From: Sipunculus nudus
Lineage: Eukaryota > Annelida > Sipuncula > Golfingiida > Sipunculidae
Length of the DNA: 64,000 nucleotides
Direction: 5' to 3'
Assembly (NCBI GenBank): GCA_026874595.1
Contig: CM049316.1
Span: 40,565,695 to 40,629,694, forward strand
The notes under the pieces are model-generated. The model was given only the letters and a program-made list of their open reading frames with translations, did not search any database and had not been told where the DNA came from. The translations under genes and the position numbers were made by a program. Numbering within the stretch: the first letter of the stretch is position 1; every line of letters starts with the position of its first letter. Below, piece after piece: positions 11,752-23,759 of the stretch.

Positions 11752-11830
11752 AGCTTCTGTGGCTCAGGGGTACAACACAAGACTCGAAGTCGGGAGGTCA
11801 TGAGTTCAAATCTCAGCCGACGAGCGTTGA
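11752..11830 (+). repeat. tRNA-derived SINE-like head
   Basis: An A-box-like tggctcaggggt is followed about 40 bp later by a B-box-like gagttcaaatctc, the spacing of a tRNA. No CCA-adding or clean cloverleaf is seen, so it is read as a SINE head rather than a tRNA gene. Body likely continues to about 12000; the 3' end was not delimited. Confidence 0.5.
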
Positions 11831-12799
11831 GATTTTCATGGTCAGCCCCAACCCAGGGTGAGCTATTCACAGGCTTAATGGGAAGCCTGTACCCAACAGC
11901 CGTGTATCACTCGCAAACGAGTAACAAATGTAGGACCATCAACTGTGGCAAACACCGGGCCTACGAAGGGAAGCGAATGCTACCGCCCTGTGATGTAGTG
12001 CCAAACAGAAATGGAGGCGGTTACCACCATCGAGAAAATTAATGGCCATCTTTCGATTTGGGTAATGGCGGAGAAGGCGCGTAGAAGATACGATATGTCC
12101 GATGATCGCGGTTGGAATATAAAGAATTTGGTACACAAGGTAATTTGCACGAAACATAGGGCCAAAATGAGATCTCTCACCTGGTTGATGCATTCTCCCG
12201 ATTTATATGTTCCGATGCCGATAAACGGCCCCCGACAAAAATATCGGCTTAATATATCCGCCAGGTTCAAAGGCACTGTCAATCCTAAATATCAACACTG
12301 GTCAACAGAGTTCAATGATTCATTTTCTAATTTCTGGATTATTGATATTGTGATATTTATGGTGAAATCATTTGAAATAAATACACATATAATAGTAATT
12401 ATCTGTTTTGTAGTATTTTATCCGAAATACGTTTTATTATTTTCGATAAAATAGTGATAAAACAGAAGTTAATGAAATTGTCGATCTTCTTTCAGAATGG
12501 GCTTATCGATAAAATATAGTTTAATGACTGGTATTATAAACACTCGGCAACAAATTAGTGGTCATGCAATAATAGAAAATTGAACAACTTTCTAATGAGG
12601 CAAACGGAACGGGAGTATGGTTCAACTGTCCTGAATTTCTCTTGAGATTTCTAAATATATCTTCACTCCCTATTACTTTACGGTTCAGATCAAGTATAAC
12701 CTACTATGGTATCGATTCATGAAGGAGCAAATCCGCAGTCGCATCGATGCTTGACAGATCTATAAATACACCTATTAAAGTTTTGGTCCTTTTGGTTCA

Positions 12800-12865
12800 G
12801 TTCAAGAATCCATTGAATGTGGTCGCCATACCGAGGTGTTCGTTAGTCGAGGTTTTACTGTGTCA
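12800..12865 (+). repeat. TIR-element fragment
   Basis: Sequence gaatgtggtcgcc...cgaggtgttcgttagtcgaggttttactgtg resembles the right end of the short TIR family and abuts a (TA)n run, as does the fragment at 8383-8430. Confidence 0.4.
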
Positions 12866-12872
12866 ATATATG

Positions 12873-12882
12873 ATATATATAT

Positions 12883-12936
<54 letters not shown>
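12873..12936. repeat. (TA)n microsatellite
   Basis: TA run interrupted once by AAA near 12895. Confidence 0.96.
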
Positions 12937-12939
<3 letters not shown>

Positions 12940-13085
12940 TGAAAATGGAAGAATGAACAATTATGGTCAGGCATATTTACCACTAAGTAGTTTCATGCAA
13001 GTAACTGTTGCACTAATCAGCTGAATCTGTCTGATGGCTGAGCAGTATGATTTGTAAGGACGCTCGTTGGAGCTGCATATTTATA

Positions 13086-13116
<31 letters not shown>
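13086..13116. repeat. (TG)n(TA)n compound microsatellite
   Basis: About ten GT units followed by five AT units, directly abutting the left end of the putative LTR. Confidence 0.93.
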
Positions 13117-13922
13117 TGTAACAGGTGCCCTTTTATTGTGTGCGGCGGTCTTGCAGATGATTGTTTTGTTGTGCACACGGATGTTCCATGTGTTGTTTGC
13201 ATTTTGTTTGTGTGCCGCGCATAACTAATTTGTAACGGCCTCGCCTGGCCGTGTGTTGCATTCTCAGTTTAATCCGTACTGGTTGAACTCTCGTTGTCAT
13301 GCTAGCTTGGGGCTTTCTCGCCTGGCCGAGCCGGGTAGAGCTCACGTGTGAACCCTGATATGTTGAGACACGGCATTCGTTGTTCTGGTATGTTCTTTGA
13401 ACGTGTGTACTGTGTTAGATTCTTAAGAACGTTCGAAATAAATAGGGGGCTGTGTTATTAAGCCGGGAGAGAGGTGAGAGAACATTCCAGCGGACACAGA
13501 CGTGTGTAGGTCAGTTTGTGGGACCTATCCGAATATCCAGTAATTTCAGGGATTCTACTATTACTAACACTTTACAATTTAGTGCTGCCTGTCTCAAGTT
13601 TACTTTCTGGATTGTTACAAGAGCTTTATATTGAACTGTTATTCTCCGAGAGAATTTGTGTGAACTTTTCATCCGGCATATACATTTTAGAGGACTTATC
13701 GTTGTTACAGTGGTCGTATCCAGGTACTGTGCACTTTGTTTATTTACTGTGTGATTGTATTGATTTGTTGTTTTAGTGCTGTTATACTGTGTAATTGGAT
13801 TGATTTTGTGTATTGTAATGTTAGGGTTGTTTTAAGAATAAAGTATAGTTATTTGTTAACAAAAAAAATACACTGACTTCTTTATTCATTCCCCTAGACA
13901 TTTCACGCTGCCTAGTGTTACA
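13117..13922 (+). mobile_element. Putative solo LTR (806 bp)
   Basis: Begins TGTAACAGG and ends CTAGTGTTACA, i.e. TG...CA with 7-bp near-inverted termini (TGTAACA/TGTTACA), the usual form of Ty3/mdg4-type LTRs. Inside are AATAAA signals (gaaataaataggg, ttaagaataaag). No flanking target-site duplication is seen: the left flank is microsatellite and the right is gaatctga. No internal retroviral domain lies on either side. It could also be an unrelated repeat with chance ends. Confidence 0.45.
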
Positions 13923-13991
13923 GAATCTGATTTTTTTATATCTCCTTGACAAAAATTATGTTCATCATGCATACGTGATCTATTGATATAT

Positions 13992-13995
<4 letters not shown>

Positions 13996-14043
<48 letters not shown>
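13996..14043. repeat. (TA)n microsatellite
   Basis: About 24 TA units. Confidence 0.96.
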
Positions 14044-14045
<2 letters not shown>

Positions 14046-14925
14046 ATCATTTACACGTTAATACATTTTACGTTAGTAGAGTATAAATGCATAGTTTAAT
14101 TAAAAGGACTTATCTTTGAGATTAAAGTTTGGCGACGGCCACTTACACAGAAAGCTTCCAGTTGATGAACCTGTCCATAATTCATCTTCGTTAAAACTGT
14201 TGGTGTGAGCATGCAGTTGTCTACCTGTCATAGATTGTTTGTGAAGCCATCAAAATCTGTCCGAAAACACTCTTCCCTTGGGGGACCCTAACCCGCTGGA
14301 AAAGGGAGGTTGCGTTAGCCCCGGCATTGCGACCTCCTTCGTGTCAGCCATTTTATTTGCTAATGGACACGCGGGTGCGGCTAAAGTGCTCCTCTCTCTC
14401 TCGTCATATCCAGTCGAAAAACTTCTGTCGATGAGTACTTTGTGGCGTGACATTCAGGCATATTCGAGTCAGCAGGTTTCTCTTTGCGTGTGATGGGTGG
14501 GTTCAGTGACTAGTCTTCGTCTGCTTCTAATTGTCTTTCTCCATAAAGCTGATTCTTTCATTTCGACAATTTTTTCTTCTTATTTCAGTTGACAAGTTGC
14601 TTGTTCAGTAAAGTGCTTGTTCATGACTCATTTTGATGGCATTTTAAAACACAACAAGAATTTTTATACATGAACCTTTAATTTAAATAAATTTCATAGG
14701 TCTTGCTCTCGCCAGAAACGTTAATGTTCCTTTGCGGCCTGGAATATTAGGGATGACTGTCGGGGAAATGTCAATACCACTATCGATCATCAGTAAGTGA
14801 TTATAGATAAAACATCTTATAGATAAAACATTTTTTTTTCGTGACAGTAAAATTCCCTGCCAGCTTCACATCGCCTCCAAGAAGCCAAGAATGACTTACT
14901 GCTCTAGTGCACTGAATTTGCCTTA

Positions 14926-15088
14926 TACAGTGACCCCTGTGTAATAAGGACCATCTAAGGGAATGGTCAAATGTGGTCTTAATTCACAGGTGGTCTTATT
15001 AGACAGGTCAGTTAAATGACCAATGTGTTCAGTTCAGGCAAGGGTGGTCTTTATAGAGAGGTGGTCTTTCAGACAGGTTCCACTGTAG
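14926..15088. repeat. Short TIR element, copy M2
   Basis: Starts tacagtgacccctgtgtaat and ends agacaggttccactgta. It shares the internal gtggtctta.t.cacaggtggtcttattagacaggt block with M1. The two ends are near inverted repeats. Confidence 0.75.
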
Positions 15089-15929
15089 TAAGATCGTTCT
15101 AACTCAAAAATCTTTGTTTCAACATTTTCCGTTCGATAGAAATTAAGAAATTCTGCAAAATTTAGTGTTTAATTTGCTGTTTTAATTATTTTATAATTGG
15201 CTTTGTCAGAACCATCGATACTCGAACCGAAACTTGCCAGAGCCACCGAGCTATCAGTTATCGAAATTGAGTTATCGTGAGTACATCTTGCATCGGGAAA
15301 TACATCGCGACAGCTCTAAAACTGCATACAATTTTTCCTGAAATTACCTAATGTATGTTCACCAGTTGTATACACTGTTCTAATGGCTTGTCTAGTTTTA
15401 ATGTCACACTAACAAAGATCATGTATCCTACCTCTACCACGAAACCGGGGAATAGAAAAGGGTAATAGGTTCATGGCCAGGAAAAAAATGACTTTATTCA
15501 CAAGGTCCTATTAATTCATGAAATGGACACAAAGCTGTAAAAATGCGGTAGAGGAAATAATGGTTTGACTTACTCTGGTTGTCAGCCAGCCATAATCTCG
15601 GTTTTCAAATAAGCCTCCGTTGCATAAAGTTTTATCTATGTTAGGCATAATCTAGGTCGCTTGAAATGGACCGTGTTGTTAAGTATTTGTAACCTGTGGC
15701 CAACCATTATTTTAGACTGACTGGACATATATTTTGAGTTCACGACGTTCGGTCAAGCATTGTGAGATTAGGAGGTTAGTTTTCCGAAATCCAGAAGGAT
15801 TTTTAAAAATTTTATGAACCGGCCACGCATGTTATCACCCAGATTCAGATACCCCGGCATACGTGAGACCACACATCATTGAACTTCCTATCAATGCCCC
15901 TGGGCGATATAGCTTGTACAGTAATTCAA

Positions 15930-16110
15930 TAAAGTGGGCTCATATCAGCCCGAAACTTAGTGTTCTCAGTGACCCAACGCTCCAGTATGAAATCGACAAG
16001 CATCACGGTTCGTATGACCTCACTGTGCACAGTGGCTCACCGCTTCAAATGAAATCGACAAGGGTCACGTGGCGTGAAACGTCACTGTGCTCTGTGACAC
16101 ACCGCCCAGG
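15930..16110 (+). repeat. Three-unit ~61-bp tandem repeat
   Basis: The word gaaatcgacaag recurs about 61 bp apart, each followed by a ...tcac...ctcactgtgcacagtg.ctcaccgc-type string. A third, more diverged unit precedes them (agtgttctcagtgacccaacgctcc). Confidence 0.6.
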
Positions 16111-16279
16111 AATGAAAGTACGACCCTGGATGTGTGAAGGTGGCGGTACGTGTGCGCTTCTGAAGTGTTTCACTTGAGTACTCTGAAAGTGGAGTAACTG
16201 TCGGGTTGATACCATGCGAAGTCGTTTAATAGAATATGATGGGTATTTCCTTCGCGTTTGCCTTCGGGTTGATATATAT

Positions 16280-16280
<1 letters not shown>

Positions 16281-16371
<91 letters not shown>
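16281..16371. repeat. (AAT)n(TA)n compound microsatellite
   Basis: About 16 AAT units run straight into about 20 TA units. Confidence 0.97.
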
Positions 16372-16373
<2 letters not shown>

Positions 16374-16993
16374 TTTGTATTGGATGGTTATTTTCATCCC
16401 AACCGTAACACCTACATCGATCGGCCTATCTTTATCATATAAGTAATTTTTTTTTAAATGTCATGGTATTATGAAATTTGATCAAACTCATTAAGAGAGG
16501 TCGCTAATTTGTGTCCTTCCTAATTTTTACTGAGAGAATTCAAAGATATTCTTAATTCCTAAAATTCTTAATTTCCTACAAATTTCTTATAAATGTATCA
16601 GAAGCACACCTTATGATTCAACCACATAATTCGAATATATTTTTCTATTTGAAAACTTCTCAATCAATATTTTTGATCACTCTATGATACCTAAGAAAAA
16701 AGAAGCAATTTTTGGATATTTCTAGTTACTGTACAGTTGTTCCTTTTGTACAAATAACATTTTTCACATTTGTTTTTTTTTTAAATAGAAAAGTTATATT
16801 ACCTAAGAAGGATTTTGTCATGGGAAGTGATTAACTACGGTTATGATAAAGAAAATGATGAGCAAAAGAAAGGTGTTTGTCTAGGTCAATATATCGGACA
16901 ATATAAAGGTTTCACAAAATACCCAATTGGTCGTAAGAAAAGAAGCCCCATTCAAAGTTACCGAGAGATTTAATCAGTATATTTAAAGTATGA

Positions 16994-17139
16994 TACAATC
17001 GAACCTTCTGAAAGACAGCCTGCCTTGTAAGACTACCCTTCAGCAAAACAATAACATTAATATTGATTATAACTTACCTATCTAATAAGGCCACTTTTGG
17101 CCGTCCCTAAGGTGGTCTTATTGCATAGGTTTCACTGTA
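16994..17139. repeat. Short TIR element, copy M3
   Basis: Starts tacaatcgaaccttctgaaag and ends ggtggtcttattgcataggtttcactgta. Same terminal and internal words as M1 and M2, more diverged on the left. Confidence 0.65.
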
Positions 17140-18310
17140 TGTATTTTATTTTTTGTAACGAAAAATTCTGATATCTGCATTTGGAAATAAAAGAATACGA
17201 GAAACAATTTGTTTTTGAAGCCAGAATTTGAACTGTAGTGCATTTGTTCAAGATGTTTCTTGCAGTTTAATTTAATTATAAACAAGAGGACGCTTTTATT
17301 TACTACTATGGCTGTATGTTATCCGGTCGGTTGCAAAATATTTGGTTAGAAATAAACGTTAAAGATGCGCTAAAGGATTAACCAAGGACCCCGTTTGTCT
17401 AAAACGCTGTGTAGCGGCAACAGATTGTCCTACACCTCACTCCAAGCGAAAAAAAAGGGAATGGCAACGAACGCTCGGTTGGATCAGATACGCAAGTCAC
17501 ACTACAGACTAACAGGTACTCAAGTTTCAAGGTTTGCCAGAGTTAAAAGTGGAAAAAATCAAAGGCACGCCGTATTTCAGTTCGGTGAAATAAAAAGCTT
17601 GGGAATTACTTGAGATAAAATGTTTCTACAAAGAAGCTTGGCAAACATATTGCGATCTATGAATTCTCCTTTCGGTTATTTATTCTATCGTGAACTAGAG
17701 AATATATTGACTTTAACCTCGACAGAAATTGGTGTAAATGCTATATAATTTCTTAAATCTAGAAAAACACTTCCCAACATGCCATGAATACAACTTAGGA
17801 TGACTTGATTGTCTCTTTGGATCACTTCACTTCGTCATGGCACTTGCCATGAAGTATTTTTATGTTGTGTCAGCGTCTTGCCTCAACGGGGACGTTTGGA
17901 CAAGCCTCATTTTTATTATCTCGATTTGCCTTACACGGAGTGAAACCTGACAGTTTATTGCCCATACGTAATGCCTTTTTTTTTGGAAAATAAACTATCA
18001 AATGCGTCTCCAGGGTTGGACCATCAGATAAATTGAACATAACTTACGCGGGCCATTAACATAACAATACCTACTAATGTTCCCATTAAGACCCTTGACT
18101 TCACTAGTCCATCCTATATGACTTTTCTCGCAACGTCCGAGATGTTAAATTCAAAATAATCAAATAGAATGCAACATAACATTATTTGAAAACTTATAAC
18201 TTACAATTTCTTATTTTATAATGTAATGCAACTTATAAAGTTTAATGTTGTGCCGCACCGTAAAAAGCTATTTTTTTTTGTAAAAACAATATTTTTGTTG
18301 CTGTTTTTAC

Positions 18311-18460
18311 CTTTTTTCTCTTTTCAAATTCTTCTTCAATCTCCGAGCCGTTGTAGTAGCGCAGTGTCATTGGTAGCTCCGTGTTAGGGAAGTAGTACCC
18401 CTCCTCACAAACACACTTGTATGAGCCTCGCCGGAACCCAATTCCTGGCACGGGTTCACA
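18311..18460 (-). CDS. GPR158-like: GPR158-like receptor, exon d (EGF-like segment)
   Basis: 150 nt, exactly 50 codons, phase 0 on both sides. The acceptor is GTCATTTCAG| and the donor AAAAAG|GTAAAA. The peptide begins CEPVPGIGFRRGSYKCVCEE, continues GYYFPNTELPMTLRYYNGSE and ends in a charged IEEEFEKRKK. C-x-P-x-x-G-x-GF-x-x-G-x-Y-x-C-x-C-x-x-G-[FY]-Y-x-P is the EGF-like module of the GPR158/179 stalk. Its cysteines probably pair with those of exon c. An N-G-S sequon is present. The acidic-basic stretch at the end leads straight into the cysteine-rich CLPC segment of the next exon, so no further exon is required between them, though a phase-0 exon cannot be excluded in the 11.5-kb intron. Confidence 0.95.
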
Positions 18461-21400
18461 CTGAAATGACGAGGATTCTAATTATAACAATAATAATAAT
18501 TAGAATAAAGAAGCAGAAGAAGAAGGAGTTGATGATGACAGTGATGAGTATAGAGCTAATTTATCTAAATGTTATCAAAAACTAAGATGAAATAAACTTC
18601 TTAAATTATACCTAAAACATCAAAAACAATTCAATAAAAGTATTATGAAATCACTTTTAATCTCATCTTCATACTTCTAAATCAAATGCTACGCTTTTAC
18701 AGATCTTGATTCAGCCGGCCCCTGTGGTGTCTGTTTCGTGAAGAGTGATCAAGGCTGTAAGTGTTCGGGTGGAAATCAAACTGCCAGTCAAATCCATAAC
18801 AAGTTATAACCACAGTCTTAGCAGTATTAAGATTTTTCAATCTTGGTTTCTAAGGACAACCAAAAACTGATAAAAAAGTTTAAAGATGTCTATGAAAGTA
18901 ACGGTTGTGAAATTCTGTTATGCGAAATCTCATTCAAAATCTAGCTGTCGGACATTAAAATAAAGTTCTTACCTGAGAAACTTAAAAAAAAGCCCTTTGC
19001 AATGACCTAAGCTTCCAAACTGAAATATCGAAAATTGAATGGGTTTATAGCTAGATAGATGAAATACCCTTAATAGCGTCTCATTTCAATAACTAAGTTT
19101 AAAAAACAATGCGCAAGCACACAGAAAGTCAGTGCAGCTCTTTTAGTATTAGTGTCATGTAGTTCGTTTCTTGGAACCAGTTACCATCCTTGCTGCTGCA
19201 ACCATCATTTGTTCAATTAACCAGACGGAATAACCAAGAAGGTTGTATAACCTGCTTGGAATAACGGATTTTCCCAGCGGCTCGCAAGCAGTTGTATATT
19301 AGGTGAAAATATGTTCTAAAATCATGATTTGAAATACAAATAAAATTCCTGGTTCCTTTAAGTTGTTCAAGACAAAACAAGCTAATTCATGCATCATGAT
19401 TTGGGAAATGAGGCATAGAATAGGAAAATCCCCATGGAAAATCATGGTCGGGATTAGTGATGACCATTACCGCCAGATGGCATTGGTGTTGTCTCGCTGG
19501 ATCCCAAAACGCGCACACAAACACACGCACACTGGGGCACAATCGGACTCTGTTGGTTAGGGTATGTGGACATCAAACTCGGCCATCCACTATGCACCAG
19601 GATTTCAAAATACAATAGCGGCGTAGGTATAAAAGTATTGAAGAGGGAAATGTAGCACTTGCAGATAAATTTGATAAGATTGTTCCGCGGCAAATTACAT
19701 ATTTTTTTTTCTGATAAGGACTTCCATTTTAATATTTTGCAAGCTTGCGCATGTGAAATGTAAACAGAAGGTGTTTCTTCGAAATTTAACAAACTTTGAT
19801 TTCAAAGTTTGACAATTGACACCTGTAGTCTGGGCCGTCCCATACTGCCAAACTGGAAGATGTTCGTTTGAGTAAAAACGACCTCTAGAGAAGGGTGATT
19901 CACACGTTCAAATTTCAATACTCGTATTCTCGGAAATATAAAAATACGATAAATATATAGTATTTTACGTTTCACATTATTAATATTTTTGCTATCTGGT
20001 CAGACATACGTTATTGACGACACTTGATGTAATGGGACAGTTTATTATCATTCCTTACACTCCTTATTATTCCTCACAACTTAGTTAAGTGGTCTTGGTA
20101 CTGACCGTGTATTTCCTCTGGACAAGTCGGGAGGCTAGCAGCTGTCATGCCCAAGCAAGATTCGTTCTGTTGGCCAGAGAAAGATGGACCAGTACTGACC
20201 GCATCAGGCATTACCAAACACAACATGCTTGGTGAACGGTAAACACTGGTGGTACTAATGGTTCAGTGCTAGGGTAAACAGTGGATTCAACTATAATTTG
20301 AAGATTTTGGTGGGGTCCATAAAAGCGTTACCCGGCTTTAAACTTTGCCGATACACGTCCCGATGCTTTCCGCAGATGCATGCTCGCCTGGACGCTGTTC
20401 TTGGAAACCTTTCATGCGGCGCTTATTTAACCATGACTGGTTTATATCTTATTACTCAAAACCTCTAATGGGGATGGCACAACAACAAAAATGTACAGGT
20501 ATTACAGGTCGCATTTCGAAAATAATGGTATGCAGCTGTTATGGACAATTTTAGAACAAGAAGTCATGCATTTGGCAAATTAAAACAAACAGTGATCACA
20601 TACTTTATTAATGGGCGGCAGGGTTGATCATAAAGTGTTCAAGCTCTTAACCAATATTCCTCGACGGATGTTTCGCACACATTTTTAAATTTTGACAAAA
20701 CTAATACTTGATAAACATGCAATTCACAATGTGACAGCCTTTGCTGACGTCTGTGTTTCAGAGGCTGCGACAGCCCAGCTTCCTCGTCGCCAGTGCTGCG
20801 AATGCAACGTCACTGTCAGTGCCTGTTTAGTGTTAGCATTCCATTACCCGCGTGTAAACAGTCATCTCCAAATAGCGTCAAGATGCTTTTAGATGTTTTG
20901 ACCGCTAGTTTCCGCAGACCGAGTGTCAGTTTGATACATACAATCGGAGGAAGAGCAAAAAAGTATATATGTTCACAAGGCTTCTTAACCAAACGGTCCA
21001 TCTAAATGGGTAATTTTATTTTACATTTTCCCCTTTTTTAAATTGTCAATTAAGATTGAAAAGTGGGAAGGATAACAAGTATAAAAGTAAGATTTTCCGT
21101 TTCTGTATAAATATATATGAAAAATGATGTTTAAATTGTAGGCACTGTATGCAGGTGGTAATTTAATTTTTTTAAGTGTCCAGAGGGATAGGCGGAAAGA
21201 GTTGCCTTCGTTTTCCAACACCCTTCCGTCTATATTTTGTAAGAATGTACCATATTTTTCTGTTCGTCGTATGTTATAATCCTTTACAAGGCGACTGTGT
21301 AAAGAAACCCATATTAAGGCCTCTTGAAATAAATAAGTCTATAAACATTGTTCTTCCTTCAAATAAATACTGAAATATTACAGTTTTGTCATGTTCAATT

Positions 21401-22784
21401 ATGTTTAACATATTCAGTGATGTTTTATGAAATTTGGGACGTTTATATTATACAATTAATAATATGCTGGTAAATGATTTTTTACTTTCTAGGTGCGGAA
21501 ACAAGTCTGAGTGTTGAATTGCAGCATGTCTTAGTTTCTTGTATGTGTTTTCAGGGGCGTGGCCAAAGGTAAGCGGCAGAGGTCCATGCTCCCCCCCTCC
21601 CCAATATAATAATAATAAAACACAATCCAAAACTCCGGCAGGAACCTCACTTTTAAAAATGAAGTAAGATTATGACGTTTTATCATCTGGGAGTAAAAAG
21701 GCATGATTTATCCTGTTGATTATACGGACCCGAACACTTAGTCCTAATCGTCGCCGGGAGGTTTGGCTGGTATGGTTGGAAATGCTGGTATAAAGCTGAT
21801 GGTTGTGCCCTGAAGGCGCTAACATATTCATGTACTTAAAAATTCTCACTCTTTTATATCAGCCGGTGGCTTGTTAACGATACATTTATAACATTTACCT
21901 GTTATTTGAGAAGCTGAACATGTATAATTCGGTCAATAAACAGAGTATAGCGACAGGGATGTATCCTGAGAGATAGTAACACTTTAGGTATTCCATTAAG
22001 CCTTCTCCACGGGACAGGTGATACATTGATCAGCAACGATCGCTGTTTCTAGAAATGTTACACGAGGCAAAGTTTGTGGATTTAGACGATGCACTGTTTC
22101 TTGGTCATCCAAACTATCTGCTGAACCGACCCAGGCCTAGAAAACGTGGTGTGGATTATCCGTGCGAAATACCCTGCTTGTCTGCAGCCCTCGAAATCAA
22201 TAAGAAAGGAAGCGCAGGGTGGAAATATCACAGGGGAAAGAAAGTACTCGTTGCAAAATCAATTCTTACATTTAGCAGGTTTCAGTGAAAAGAAGCGCCC
22301 GAGAGGAAATGGAGTGTGATTGTTTTTCTGCAAGAAATGCTTGGAAAGTGTGCGAGGCGACTTGGTGTTGCGTGGCATATAGAAAGCGGGAAAACCTGAG
22401 CCAGAAATTAAGCTAAGCCACCTTTGTAGAAACCTTCATGGGTACAATTGTGTTAATTTACATATAAGTAAATCTGAGGTTTTGGTGGCAAACTCCTGCC
22501 ATTGAAATCACGTACGTCTTACATTCTTGTGACAGTCTTCAACCATTGACGCGTAGGCTGACTATATGCTCGCTTTGTGCAGCATTGCCTCGTTTTGATA
22601 AAAAAGACTACACACGGTGAAAAGTACCGCGCTCCCTATTTCTTTATGATGGTAATTAGCTTTGTTAGAAAAGTCAGGGTAACCTCATTTGTAAAGGGAA
22701 TGTGAAAGGAAAACATAACGTTCAAATGTGAGGTTTAATGAAAGAGATGAGGTTGCCTTTGAGGTCTGGGACGTCATTACTAAC
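18461..22784 (-). other. Intron between exons c and d (4.3 kb)
   Basis: Canonical ends (GTTAGT...TTTCAG). Contains copy A of the A-D family (19591-19898) and, near 21550-21610, an 'aggggcgtggcc' / C-rich stretch resembling the ends of a common DNA-transposon derivative. A 77-codon plus-strand ORF at 22055-22288 has no recognisable domain. Confidence 0.75.
19591..19898 (+). repeat. A-D repeat family, copy A
   Basis: 308 bp from tgcaccaggatttcaaaata to agagaagggtg. Shares with copies B, C and D the blocks aatacaatagcggcgtaggtat, taatattttg...catgtgaaatgtaaa, aactttgatttcaaagtttgacaattg, ggccgtcc and gagtaaaaacgacctct...gaagggt. Confidence 0.8.
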
Positions 22785-22902
22785 CTTGGTGGTGTTTTTG
22801 CACTTGGCTGACCCTGCGAAGACGTTTTCGTTCTTGCCTTCCACTTCCGGGCACTGATCAATGTCCACATTTTGCAAGTCAATATCAATTCCACTGGTCC
22901 CC
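22785..22902 (-). CDS. GPR158-like: GPR158-like receptor, exon c (IDIDLQNVDIDQC segment)
   Basis: 118 nt between TCTGCAG| and AAG|GTTAGT: 1 nt completing a Lys codon, then 39 codons ending in phase 0. It encodes GTSGIDIDLQNVDIDQCPEV followed by EGKNENVFAGSAKCKNTTK. Human GPR158 has a closely similar string (VDINLQKVDIDQC, later GTHKC) between the Cache domain and the EGF-like segment, so this is one of the strongest family matches in the window. It holds two cysteines and an N-T-T sequon at the end. The exon sits alone, 32.8 kb from the upstream exon and 4.3 kb from the downstream one. The acceptor has a good pyrimidine tract (tgatttttatctgcag). Confidence 0.93.
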
Positions 22903-23204
22903 CTGCAGATAAAATCAAAGAGAAGTTAGCTGATTAAAATATACAGAAAAGATGAACTTTCATCAATAATGTCTTACCAAAGTTTTGTGGGAACTAGTTT
23001 ATATCTATAAGCGCAAAAATGCTCCGTACAACCAGTTGGTTATTAATACAAAGGTTTTTATCTCGTTAGCTCTGCAGAGGATTAAGAGGATTAACCTGAA
23101 ACACGATTAGCTGATTAATTTGTTTTTTTTTTACATTTTTCTTCTTCTTTAACAATTTTTATCATTCCGTCACTTTTTTCATTAGATTTCATTCATATTT
23201 AAAG

Positions 23205-23470
23205 GGAATACACTTTACCATGGTCCAATTAATGTGACCCAGTTGCCTTGACCTTCTTTTCGAGGTCACAGGGATCAAAAGTGCGATTTTACATTTTCAA
23301 TGTCGTCGATTTTCTTCATAGCTTTATAATGTACAGGCAAATTAATGATAAACCTACCATAATATATGGTTCCCAACATTTACGGGCGTACCGATTTGAA
23401 CTCACTCTTGCGGAACCATATGAGATAAGTGACTCAGCACTTTTCAGTCAGGCCATGTTTTCGGATGGAT
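23205..23470 (-). repeat. Interspersed repeat family P7, copy 2 (minus)
   Basis: Reverse complement aligns with 8590-8850 over about 250 bp; see that entry. Confidence 0.75.
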
Positions 23471-23741
23471 CATTTGACCTAGTAAGTTGAATCTATTACA
23501 GACACGTGGCATTTATAATGAAGGAGTGTAGTGACAAGTTTAGTAGCGATATCTATAATAGTTTTTGAATACTATGCAAATTACCAGAATGTGACGTCAC
23601 CATGCAATTGGAAACTCAAGAAGGAACGACTAAATTTCATGTCGCTTTTACATGAATTTAGTTCTTCCTAAACTATTAGAGGTAGATAAAATATTAGTGG
23701 GCAAATCTCGGGAAGATGGGTGGGGGTGGGATGGTGGTGGT

Positions 23742-23759
23742 GGGGGGGGGGGGGGGGGG
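23742..23759. repeat. Poly-G tract (18 nt)
   Basis: Preceded by GGTGGTGG-type sequence; one of many long G or C homopolymers in this window. Confidence 0.95.

Larger units (their letters stand above)
6830..18310 (-). other. Intron between exons d and e (11.5 kb)
   Basis: Repeat-rich. It holds four long TA microsatellites, a copy of family P7 (8590-8850), a SINE-like unit (11752-11830), a putative solo LTR (13117-13922), a three-unit ~61-bp tandem repeat (15930-16110), an AAT/TA compound microsatellite and two TIR elements. ORFs in it show no motif I recognise. Confidence 0.75.

Noticed and set aside
11752-11830. tRNA gene
   Set aside because: A- and B-box-like words are present, but no convincing acceptor stem or anticodon arm; better explained as a SINE head.
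14278-14493. Relatively GC-rich stretch with ORFs on both strands
   Set aside because: No domain, no splice sites linking it to the receptor, and no repeat partner found.
19454-19792. 112-codon minus-strand ORF
   Set aside because: Antisense to copy A of the A-D repeat family; frames are not shared with the other copies.
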